Source: Desulfobacteraceae bacterium | GTDB lineage: Bacteria > Desulfobacterota > Desulfobacteria > Desulfobacterales > Desulfobacteraceae | Length of the DNA stretch: 64,000 bases | Reading direction: 5' to 3' | Assembly: GCA_024226935.1 (NCBI GenBank) | Contig: JAAELK010000214.1 | Span: forward strand, 48,977-112,976 | Shown: positions 1 through 7,418 of the stretch, one piece after another | How the letters are laid out: every line of letters starts with the position of its first letter | Position numbering within the stretch: the stretch's first letter is position 1 | Translations under genes and position numbers: made by a program | The notes under the pieces: generated by a model | What the model saw: only the letters and a program-made list of their open reading frames with translations | What the model was told of the DNA's origin: nothing | Databases searched by the model: none

Positions 1-216
1 GAACCACCTGTCTTAACAACTGCCTCAAAAATACCAGAAGAGAAATTAAACACCTATACTGCAAAATCTGAAAAACCAGTGCCGACAAATACTCCATTCC
101 AGGAGACCTCCTTTGATCAAGTCGGACTCCCATACAGCCAACTTCAACGGGCAATTATCTGGTCGGAAATCCTTTCAAAACCCATTGCTTTACGGGAGGA
201 AAGGAGGATGGGATAA
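1..216 (+). CDS. 3' end of an unknown protein-coding gene (partial)
   Basis: Frame 1 is open from the first base to a TAA at 214-216, giving 71 residues of a C-terminus. The visible part is rich in Pro, Thr, Lys and Glu for about 40 residues, like a flexible linker. It then ends in a short amphipathic helix-like segment containing AIIWSEIL and a basic tail (REERR). A low-complexity linker leading to a compact C-terminal helix is a plausible reading. I do not recognise the family, and the start lies outside the window. A weak AT-rich terminator-like stretch (about 232-260) follows, and the next gene is convergent. Confidence 0.6.
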   Translation, partial: EPPVLTTASKIPEEKLNTYTAKSEKPVPTNTPFQETSFDQVGLPYSQLQRAIIWSEILSKPIALREERRMG

Positions 217-300
217 TCCATCACTTATCTTAGATTTTTTCGAAAATAATTTTTTTTTGACGTGGTAAACATTATTACCTGGGATTGCCCTGGCAAACAA

Positions 301-321
301 CCCGGCCGATGGGCGGCCGGG
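301..321 (-). terminator. Intrinsic terminator of the SPFH/AAA-Lon operon
   Basis: A perfect 8-bp GC-rich stem (301-308 with 314-321, arms CCCGGCCG/CGGCCGGG) with a 5-nt loop lies 8 nt beyond the stop codon of the minus-strand protease gene. On the minus strand it is followed by a T-rich stretch (TTGTTTG). It fits a rho-independent terminator for that transcript. Confidence 0.7.
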
Positions 322-329
322 CAGGGAAA

Positions 330-3300
330 CTAATCTTCCATATAGGTCTGGAATATCTGCTCATGGGAAATATATTTTTCCCGGCCGGGGTCCAAAAGGT
401 ATTGATGGACGGCATTTACCCGGCGGAGAATCTCTTTTTCCGACCGGGCCCTCATACGTTTTTTTGTCTGGATGATCTCTTCTTTGAGGGATGAGGTTGG
501 CTGGGTAGCATAATATTTTGCAGTTTTATAAGCTATGCGTTTTTCAATGAGTTCTTCCCTTAAGGTGTTATAATCATCGTCTAAAAATAAAATTTCTGGC
601 ATAAGATCTGCAAAATGCCTCACCGCAATAATATCCTTTTCCCGCTGCCAATACCCTATTAAAAATTCCGGTTCCAGATCTTTATAATTTTGCGAAGGCA
701 TATACATGAGTCTTAAGTACAGCAATACCTTTTCCGTCTTTTTCCGATGCCCTCCTATGATCACAGACCCGCCTACCTCGTCTTTTCTCACTCCCTTGGT
801 CCATGGGGCTCCGGTAATACCGAAATCGATACACAAGGGAATTCTCAAGAGTGTCGACATGGTATTTAAAGCCAGGGCATACCCAGCCGATGGGCCACCT
901 ACATTATAGGACGCAGATAAAAGCTGGTGATGAAGAGTATAGTCTTTCAACAGGTCTCCAAACAGCCAGGGGATACTGATTTGAGGAGACAATTCCTGGA
1001 TATAATTTTTGACCATGGTCAGGGCTTCCTGGGCCGATTGTTTGGTCATCTGCACAGCCATGTCCAGCTGCGCTGCATTGGGAGCCGAGGTGGAAACGGC
1101 CCCTGTAACAATGATAGAGGAGTTGTTCACCCGGCCGGTGAGACTTGTGGCAATGGGCAACAACATTCCGGCTACCTCATTGGCACCCACACCGATAATA
1201 AATCCCACCTGGGGTTCCTTGCTCAATTCCGTTTCAAGAAATTCATTGAGCTGAATGGATCCCTTGCGCACCGGACTTTGCGAAATTTCCCTGCGAGCCG
1301 ATTGCAAATGGGCCTCCACGATGGGATACTTTTCTTCCGATGTGATATGGCCCACAGATTCCATAATCTGATTATAGTATTGCACAAAGTTTTTTAGATC
1401 ATTTTTTATATTGGCTTTTAACAGGGGCGGAGCCTTGACCGCATCTAAAATTCCCAGAATAGTTTTAAAATTTAATTTAATAAACTCATATTTTTCCTGC
1501 TCGGTTGATAATTTCAGATCCCGAAGTTTTAGTACTACCTTAAATTCCGTACTGCAAAGGGCAATTGCCTTTTCCGTAAATGAAGTAAAATCAGCCGGTG
1601 TATTACAGATTCCCTGGGCAGTTTCAATAATTTTTTCCACCTTGATCTCTCTTTTATGGGGGATATCATTAAATTGTTTTTTAATGATATCAAAAATATC
1701 TTTTTGCCTCATATGTCCGGAAACCTCAAGGGTTTTCAAACGTTTGGAACGGACCAGGGCAGGATCTAAAATATCCAATCTATTGGTTGTAAGTACTGTA
1801 AACACCTTATTTAAGGGAATTTCTCCATCAATTATATTTAAAAATTTATTGGTCAAAGCATCGGAAGGTTGCCCCCCGGCTCCACTTCTCTTAGGAGCCA
1901 GAGCATCCCCCTCATCAAAAAAAATCACGGTGGGGGCCACCATTTTGGCGATATCATAGACCTTTTCAAGGTTGGTAACCGCCCCATGGACCGGGCTTGT
2001 AGAATCCTGCAAGGCAGACGGACTTGTGGCAATATCATGGACTTTCAGGTTGGAAGACAACCAGGTTCTGACCAGAAAAGTCTTACCGCTACCGGGAGGA
2101 CCCGTGAGAACCACCCCTTTTTCTTCACTAACCCCGTAATTAAAACAATTATTGGCCATTTCCGAAAATTTATCCTTTATATCACCAACATAGTCCTCCC
2201 AATTTACTGTCCTGTCCATGCGATCCACCACCTTATTGTAGAGCTCGCCATAGACATTTTTGGCCACCAGCTGGAAAGCGCTGCGAACAAGGATACTATT
2301 ATCCAAAAATTCGGTGATAAAATCCCCCCGGATATTAATGATGGATTCAATGAGCTTTCTGACATAGGCCGGACTGATTTTAAGACTGCGCTCCTTAAAA
2401 ATGGCATATATTTTTTCAGCGGCTTTATCCAGACGTTTAGAGCCTGGACGATAGTGGGTTGGAATCTGATGACGCTTGATTTCCAAAAGGATAATTTTCT
2501 TGAGATTTTCCTGGTTCGTCCAAAACTTGGACATATCAATAATGCAACCTTTTTCCACAAACCTCCGGTAAATAGCAGAGTCAAACCGATGGGTCTGATC
2601 GGTGGTGGCAATAAGAAAACAATCCCTTCTTCCGTCAATAATTTCGTCCAGGACAATATTACTGGTATCAATGAGGGTTCGTTGTTGTTTTTCAGCCCCG
2701 CCTCCTCCCAGATTACTTTCCGATTTTCCAAAAGCAGAATGGGCTTCTTCAATATGGCGAATGGAGGTAACCTTGGGTTTACCCATGGCACGTTTGAGAT
2801 AGTTACCCGGTTCCCCTGCCAGGGCGGTTTGATAATCGTTGGGGGTAATGATAGAAGAATCCACCTCAATGCCCCGTTCTTCAAAGTGGGTAAGACTATT
2901 CATGATTCGATTTTTGAATATCTGTCGCAGAATGGGGATATTAGCCAACCACCTATAAAAAGCCAGTTTTTTCTTCCTGGCAATTTTCATGGCAAAGTCA
3001 GGGTCGATATCCTCAAGGGTAGCAAACAGGCTGTGTTTTGCCAAAATTTCCTCTTTTTTGATTTTCCAGTCCACCGCCGGGATGACCTCATTTCTAAAGA
3101 CCACCTTTTCAAGGGCTTCCCGAACTGTAGCACTCTTACCACTACCAGATGTCCCTTCAATAAGCATTATTGGTGCCTTGGGCACATCAGGGTCCTCAAT
3201 ATGTTCTTTTCTAATATGGGCCCGGTAGATTTTATCAAAGGTTTCGGCCAATTCCATGGGGACGTGCAAATCGGTGAGTTCCCTGTCAAGAACAGCAATC

Positions 3301-3644
3301 AAATAATGGTACTCCGGCCTTGTCAATTCCTTTTCAATTATCCTGTTCCAGGAAGCACCCGGATTGGTTTCGCCGGAATAAAGAAAACGCTTTTTCCAAT
3401 CCGTCAGGATTTGCGGGTTATTGAGTACATTCATTTGCTTTTTTTTTCTGCGCATGAAAAAAAGCAAATACAATAATTGCTTAACTCTGGAAACAAGGGG
3501 ACTTGGGGCTGTATACTGATTAAGACGGCTTCTTACAAATGCTTTTGTATCATAGGTCCATGTTGCCACCATGGATTCTATTTTTTTAATGGTTTTCTCG
3601 GGCAGGGTGATATATTTTTTTTCTTTTGTGATTCGTATGGCCAT
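330..3644 (-). CDS. Double-AAA ATPase with C-terminal Lon-type (S16) protease domain
   Basis: A protein of about 1104 residues with two P-loop modules and a Lon-like proteolytic domain. Numbering is from the GTG at 3650. Walker A 1 is GTSGSGKS at 165-172, with a degenerate acidic HIEEAH segment near 299-304. Walker A 2 is GPPGSGKT at 517-524, with Walker B IFFDEGD at 576-582. The C-terminal domain has GGPSAG with the nucleophile candidate Ser921, then GGHRKK with the lysine candidate K970/K971, matching the Ser-Lys dyad of peptidase family S16. The GTG at 3650 lies inside the Shine-Dalgarno GGGAGG (3650-3655), so ATG 3644 with 5-nt spacing is the better start. It is 21 nt downstream of the SPFH gene, so the two are co-transcribed. 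By family knowledge it unfolds and degrades proteins using ATP. LonA and LonB proteases carry one AAA module; this one has two, so it is a separate architecture. The substrate is unknown. Confidence 0.85.
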   Translation of the reverse strand: MAIRITKEKKYITLPEKTIKKIESMVATWTYDTKAFVRSRLNQYTAPSPLVSRVKQLLYLLFFMRRKKKQMNVLNNPQILTDWKKRFLYSGETNPGASWNRIIEKELTRPEYHYLIAVLDRELTDLHVPMELAETFDKIYRAHIRKEHIEDPDVPKAPIMLIEGTSGSGKSATVREALEKVVFRNEVIPAVDWKIKKEEILAKHSLFATLEDIDPDFAMKIARKKKLAFYRWLANIPILRQIFKNRIMNSLTHFEERGIEVDSSIITPNDYQTALAGEPGNYLKRAMGKPKVTSIRHIEEAHSAFGKSESNLGGGGAEKQQRTLIDTSNIVLDEIIDGRRDCFLIATTDQTHRFDSAIYRRFVEKGCIIDMSKFWTNQENLKKIILLEIKRHQIPTHYRPGSKRLDKAAEKIYAIFKERSLKISPAYVRKLIESIINIRGDFITEFLDNSILVRSAFQLVAKNVYGELYNKVVDRMDRTVNWEDYVGDIKDKFSEMANNCFNYGVSEEKGVVLTGPPGSGKTFLVRTWLSSNLKVHDIATSPSALQDSTSPVHGAVTNLEKVYDIAKMVAPTVIFFDEGDALAPKRSGAGGQPSDALTNKFLNIIDGEIPLNKVFTVLTTNRLDILDPALVRSKRLKTLEVSGHMRQKDIFDIIKKQFNDIPHKREIKVEKIIETAQGICNTPADFTSFTEKAIALCSTEFKVVLKLRDLKLSTEQEKYEFIKLNFKTILGILDAVKAPPLLKANIKNDLKNFVQYYNQIMESVGHITSEEKYPIVEAHLQSARREISQSPVRKGSIQLNEFLETELSKEPQVGFIIGVGANEVAGMLLPIATSLTGRVNNSSIIVTGAVSTSAPNAAQLDMAVQMTKQSAQEALTMVKNYIQELSPQISIPWLFGDLLKDYTLHHQLLSASYNVGGPSAGYALALNTMSTLLRIPLCIDFGITGAPWTKGVRKDEVGGSVIIGGHRKKTEKVLLYLRLMYMPSQNYKDLEPEFLIGYWQREKDIIAVRHFADLMPEILFLDDDYNTLREELIEKRIAYKTAKYYATQPTSSLKEEIIQTKKRMRARSEKEILRRVNAVHQYLLDPGREKYISHEQIFQTYMED

Positions 3645-3665
3645 TGGCACCTCCCGGACAACAAA

Positions 3666-4652
3666 CTAGGGTATTGTCCTATAGGTTTTACTGGATACGG
3701 GCATCTCCTGAACAGCTTTTTGCGTTATTTGTTGTTCAACAAATGGGGGCAGTGTCAAAGAAGGAGGCTGACCACTATCATGGAGCACAAATGTTTTCTG
3801 GTCAGACTGGTTTTTTTCATAGGCAGTTGCCCATTTTTGCTGGGAGAGAAATTCAAACAGAGCAGGGTTTACCCTTTGGTTTTGGGAACCACCCAAAGCT
3901 ATGTGCAGGGAGCGTATTCCCTCAAGATAAGCTTTATAAAGTTTACGGATACGATCGGCCTCCTGGTCTGCGGCATAATTATCAGCCTCGGCGATGAGCT
4001 GGCGACGTTTTTTTTCTTCTGTGGCCTCCACCAATTTATCCCCGAACCTGGTTTCATTAAGTACAAAACTGACCACCTCAATACCGTATTTTTCTTCAAG
4101 GGTAGGACCATTTTTATTGATGGGCCTATCTTTTAAGGCCTGAAATATTTCTTCCTTAATGGTTTCCCTGTCACTGATCAATTTATTAACCTTTTCTCCC
4201 TGGAGAATATCCTTTGAAATACCATCGAAATCGCCCTGGAGCAGGATCTCTGGAAAAAGATTTTCGATACCCCATATCCTAAGATTTTTAATTTTAAAAG
4301 TCATCAGAGCCGAGGTCCACAGAGCAACATTTTCCTGGGAAATAATTTTTATGGGAGCTGAAGTTCCTCCCAAATACATATTTTGATTCATCAGAGGAAC
4401 TTCTTTTTCAAGCTTTGTGAAAAAGGGAAGTCGATAATGCCAACCCACCTCGGTGACAGCCTGCCTTTCTCCCCCGAATTGCTCAAGAATGATCGCATAA
4501 TTGAGTTTTACCTTATAAATAACCTGGGTAGAATAGACAATGGCCGCCAATGAGTAAAATAATGCAATGATAACAAAAACAAAAGCAATCCTTCTGACCA
4601 TGGTGATAATGCGCGCCCGCTGGAGAAAAACTTCCGAAGCCTTATCCTTCAT
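3666..4652 (-). CDS. SPFH/band 7 (prohibitin-like) membrane protein
   Basis: 328 residues. A short cytoplasmic N-terminus and one transmembrane helix (about 19-45) lead into a band 7/SPFH domain (about 47-230). A charged helical region rich in Ala, Glu, Lys and Arg (EATEEKKRRQLIAEADNYAADQEADR) follows, typical of HflK/HflC and prohibitins. The C-terminal tail is Pro/Gln-rich. Shine-Dalgarno GGAG lies 5 nt before the ATG. SPFH proteins form large membrane rings and in several cases, such as HflKC with FtsH, cage a AAA protease. Here the next gene in the operon is a AAA-Lon protease, so a scaffold or regulator role is the natural inference. It is not closely hflK- or hflC-like enough to name. 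Confidence 0.85.
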   Translation of the reverse strand: MKDKASEVFLQRARIITMVRRIAFVFVIIALFYSLAAIVYSTQVIYKVKLNYAIILEQFGGERQAVTEVGWHYRLPFFTKLEKEVPLMNQNMYLGGTSAPIKIISQENVALWTSALMTFKIKNLRIWGIENLFPEILLQGDFDGISKDILQGEKVNKLISDRETIKEEIFQALKDRPINKNGPTLEEKYGIEVVSFVLNETRFGDKLVEATEEKKRRQLIAEADNYAADQEADRIRKLYKAYLEGIRSLHIALGGSQNQRVNPALFEFLSQQKWATAYEKNQSDQKTFVLHDSGQPPSLTLPPFVEQQITQKAVQEMPVSSKTYRTIP

Positions 4653-4752
4653 ACCTACTCCTTTCCCTTGGATACCGGAATTTACTAAAAATATTTGTAA
4701 TTAAGTTCAATAAAAAAGGGACAAATTGTAAGTGGAATTAACTATGCATACT

Positions 4753-4781
4753 AGTATACATAAAGAGGGGTGGCCAGTCAA
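4753..4781 (-). promoter_or_regulatory. Sigma70-type promoter of the SPFH/AAA-Lon operon, overlapped by a palindrome
   Basis: On the minus strand, -35 TTGACT (4781-4776), a 17-bp spacer and -10 TATACT (4758-4753) give a strong promoter match about 100 nt before the SPFH start. A 20-bp near-perfect palindrome (4743-4762, centre ACTAGT, one mismatched pair) covers the -10 element and the start-site region. This is the expected position for a repressor operator. Confidence 0.65.
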
Positions 4782-4843
4782 AATTTATTTATTTACCCTA
4801 CCCTATGTAACCAGTTAAAATACTGGATTGACTGGGGCCGATT

Positions 4844-7087
4844 CTAGGATATACTTTCAACCCGGTTGCGACCATTGTCTTTGGCAAGATAAAGGGCCTC
4901 GTCTGCTCTCAATATCATTATTCGGGAGTTATCCCCTTTTTTAAAGCTGGTGACACCAAAACTGGCGGTCTGGACACCTGCCTTGCCAAAACCTTTTGCC
5001 TCAATACGGCGGCATAAACTTCGGGCCATACCGGAGGCATTGTAAATATTAATCTCGGGACAGACAAGGAGAAACTCTTCTCCTCCCCATCTGCCAAATA
5101 TATCTGTGACCCGTATGTGATTCTTTACCAGATTGCTAAGCTTTTTTAAAACCTCATCTCCTACCTGGTGACCGTAAGTATCATTAACAGCCTTAAAATA
5201 ATCGATATCAAGGATGATAATAGAAAGATCCCGGCCATGACGAATGGAGCGTTTAAGTTCCAATTCAAAGGCCCCTTCAATATAACAGCGGTTAAATATC
5301 CCAGTCAGGCCATCCGTAATGGAAATGTATTCAAGTTCATCTGTTTTTTTTGTTAGCTTTTCGTGGGCAATGGCGATCTGCTTATTCAAACGGGATAGAT
5401 TCCTGTTCCATAATACCACAATCATCAAAATGATTCCGAAAATGGACATGGCTTGCCACAAAAGGGTGTAGTCCGGCCTGCGTTTGAGTTCGTTTCCAAT
5501 CCATTTTTGATAGATCTTTTCCAATTCCTGGCGGTTTAAGGATCGAACCAACTTACCCATGATGGAATAGAGCAGTTTATTTCCTTTTTGCACCCCGATG
5601 CGCAACTCCTCCTTAATACCGGTATGCCCCACCACTTTAAGGTTGGTAAGGCCTACTTCCTGGATATAGTGGGAGGCAACAGGCAAACTTAAAATTACTG
5701 CATCCAACTGCCCAGTTGAAACATCTATCAAACACTGTTCAATGGTTTCCATGGGGATATAATTTAATTTCGGATATTTTTGAATCACTTTCCCAAGGAG
5801 GTTGCTCCCTGCCACCATGCCAATCCTCTTTGATCCCAATCTGGAGATATCTGAAATAAAGGGGAAATCTTCCCGGGCAATAACCACCACATTATAATCC
5901 ATGAAAGCTGAGGTAAAATCCAACTGCTCTTTTCTTTTGCCAGTTTTACTTATCATGGGAAGGATATCGCCGGCACCTGTTTCCACCTTGCGAACCGCAT
6001 CGGCAAAGGACAGGCTTGGGATTAATTTGAAGGGAACCTTCAGTTTTTTACTAAACATTTCCAGAAAATCTGCTGTCATGCCGATTATCTGATTTCCTCG
6101 AATAGCTGAAAAGGGCAGTCGTTCAGGCGACACACAAACACGAATCTGGTGTTTTTCTTTCAACCAATTTTGTTCGTCAAGGGTCAATCCCACATATTCC
6201 TGGCTGACCTTCCATCCCGATTTAGACAACCATTTTTGCTTGAGCGCTTCCATTTCAGATGGGGTAACGCCGGCAAGGGTCTTATTCAATATAGAAAATA
6301 AGATCGGGTTGGTTTTCAGCACGGCAAAACGCAGGGAAGATGCTTTTTGAAGAATTTCATTTTTCAAGCTCCTGGAAAATTTAAGATCGGTAAAACCCAA
6401 TTCATTTATAAGATACCGGGCAAGCCCCTCCCGTTCCACAGTAGCTGTCACCTTACCCAGGTCTACATATTCAAAGGCCTGAGCACTACTTTCTACCTCG
6501 ATTATATGAACCTCGGGGTAATAGGTTTTAAAAAATTCAATGGTAGCCCATCCCTTTGGCAGGGCAATGATCTTTTTGTCCAGATCATTAAGATTTTGGA
6601 TATCCTGGGTATCGGATTTGAAAACAAGTACATACTTACCGTGATAAAAGGTGGAAGAAAAGAGGGCTTTTTTTTGTCGTTCCGGGGTAATGGCCACGGA
6701 ATGAATCACATCCAAACGTCCGTCAAAGAACATTTTCATCAATTCATCCCAGGTGTATCCATTGACATAGCTTATGGAAAGTCCTGATTTACGGGCCAGA
6801 AGATTCATTAAATCAATACTAAAACCGGCAGGCTTGTCATCGGCAATAAAGTCAAAGGGCGGCCAGTCAAATTCGTTGGACACTTTGATTTTCGGGTGGG
6901 TATCAATAAATGCCTGCTCTGTAGCCGTATAAAACCTATCGTTTCCCGTATACTCTTCCTGACTGAATTGTGAGCTGTATCTTGATTGTATTCCAGGGGT
7001 ATCTGCATGGATAATGGGAAGAAAAAATAAAAAAAAGACCATAAAAATCAAGATATTGCAAAAAAGATACTTTATCCGGCAGTACAA
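4844..7087 (-). CDS. Diguanylate cyclase with two periplasmic solute-binding (SBP_bac_3) domains
   Basis: 747 residues. A signal peptide or N-terminal membrane helix (1-29) is followed by two tandem PBPb/SBP_bac_3 domains (about 50-290 and 305-535). Each has the 'FSID/TADFLEMF...KSGL' style fold landmarks, for example PPFDFIADDKPAGFSIDLMN in the first and PFSAIRGNQIIGMTADF in the second. A transmembrane helix lies at about 544-560, then a short coiled linker and a GGDEF domain (about 585-745). The active site is intact (GGEEF at 668-672). An RxxD inhibitory site (RVTD, 659-662) lies exactly five residues before it, so c-di-GMP feedback inhibition is expected. The start is TTG 7087 with AAGGAG 7 nt upstream. 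The protein most likely converts binding of an amino-acid-like or other small ligand outside the membrane into c-di-GMP synthesis inside. The ligand cannot be told from sequence. Confidence 0.9.
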   Translation of the reverse strand: MYCRIKYLFCNILIFMVFFLFFLPIIHADTPGIQSRYSSQFSQEEYTGNDRFYTATEQAFIDTHPKIKVSNEFDWPPFDFIADDKPAGFSIDLMNLLARKSGLSISYVNGYTWDELMKMFFDGRLDVIHSVAITPERQKKALFSSTFYHGKYVLVFKSDTQDIQNLNDLDKKIIALPKGWATIEFFKTYYPEVHIIEVESSAQAFEYVDLGKVTATVEREGLARYLINELGFTDLKFSRSLKNEILQKASSLRFAVLKTNPILFSILNKTLAGVTPSEMEALKQKWLSKSGWKVSQEYVGLTLDEQNWLKEKHQIRVCVSPERLPFSAIRGNQIIGMTADFLEMFSKKLKVPFKLIPSLSFADAVRKVETGAGDILPMISKTGKRKEQLDFTSAFMDYNVVVIAREDFPFISDISRLGSKRIGMVAGSNLLGKVIQKYPKLNYIPMETIEQCLIDVSTGQLDAVILSLPVASHYIQEVGLTNLKVVGHTGIKEELRIGVQKGNKLLYSIMGKLVRSLNRQELEKIYQKWIGNELKRRPDYTLLWQAMSIFGIILMIVVLWNRNLSRLNKQIAIAHEKLTKKTDELEYISITDGLTGIFNRCYIEGAFELELKRSIRHGRDLSIIILDIDYFKAVNDTYGHQVGDEVLKKLSNLVKNHIRVTDIFGRWGGEEFLLVCPEINIYNASGMARSLCRRIEAKGFGKAGVQTASFGVTSFKKGDNSRIMILRADEALYLAKDNGRNRVESIS

Positions 7088-7245
7088 GTCAAGACTCCTT
7101 TATTATAATAATGGCCGACTCAAACTTTTTATATCCTTAACATATTCTTCAATACGATAAGGGCGTTTTTGATTTTCTCTTCCAAGGTGGCGATATTAAT
7201 CCCGGCGCTATTTTCCAGGCAGCAAAATAAGTAGATTCAGTCTAT

Positions 7246-7274
7246 TTTATACATGTTAAGGCAAAAAGAATCAA
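7246..7274 (-). promoter_or_regulatory. Candidate promoter for the diguanylate cyclase gene
   Basis: On the minus strand, -35 TTGATT (7274-7269), 17-bp spacer, -10 TATAAA (7251-7246). The predicted leader is about 150 nt long, which is unusually long for this window. Confidence 0.5.
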
Positions 7275-7358
7275 GGAGAGCTGTATTTTTTTATCAACCA
7301 AAATTTATAAAAATAAAAAATTTTAATCTCGGAAATACATAGTTTCCACGATACCAGC

Positions 7359-7387
7359 TTGACAATTCCTATCCCGGACAGTTAAAT
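7359..7387 (+). promoter_or_regulatory. Candidate promoter for the hybrid histidine kinase gene
   Basis: -35 TTGACA (7359-7364, consensus), 17-bp spacer, -10 TTAAAT (7382-7387, 4 of 6). The gene's AGGAGG Shine-Dalgarno follows at 7409-7414 and the ATG at 7419. Confidence 0.5.
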
Positions 7388-7418
7388 TAATTGAAACGAT
7401 TATGGACCAGGAGGCACT

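Larger units (their letters stand above)
7088..7418. other. Divergent intergenic region between the GGDEF and histidine kinase genes
   Basis: 331 bp holding one promoter for each direction (separate entries) and the Shine-Dalgarno sites of both genes. On the minus strand, 7236-7129 stays open for 35 codons without a usable ATG or Shine-Dalgarno site. It encodes a helix-like tail (GINIATLEEKIKNALIVL), which may be the remnant of a lost gene inside the leader of the cyclase mRNA. Nothing else recognisable is present. Confidence 0.5.

Noticed and set aside
1869..3476. A long plus-strand open frame (about 535 codons) opposite the AAA-Lon gene
   Set aside because: It is the antisense shadow of a well-supported protein with two P-loops and a Lon domain, and it shows no family motif or start site of its own.
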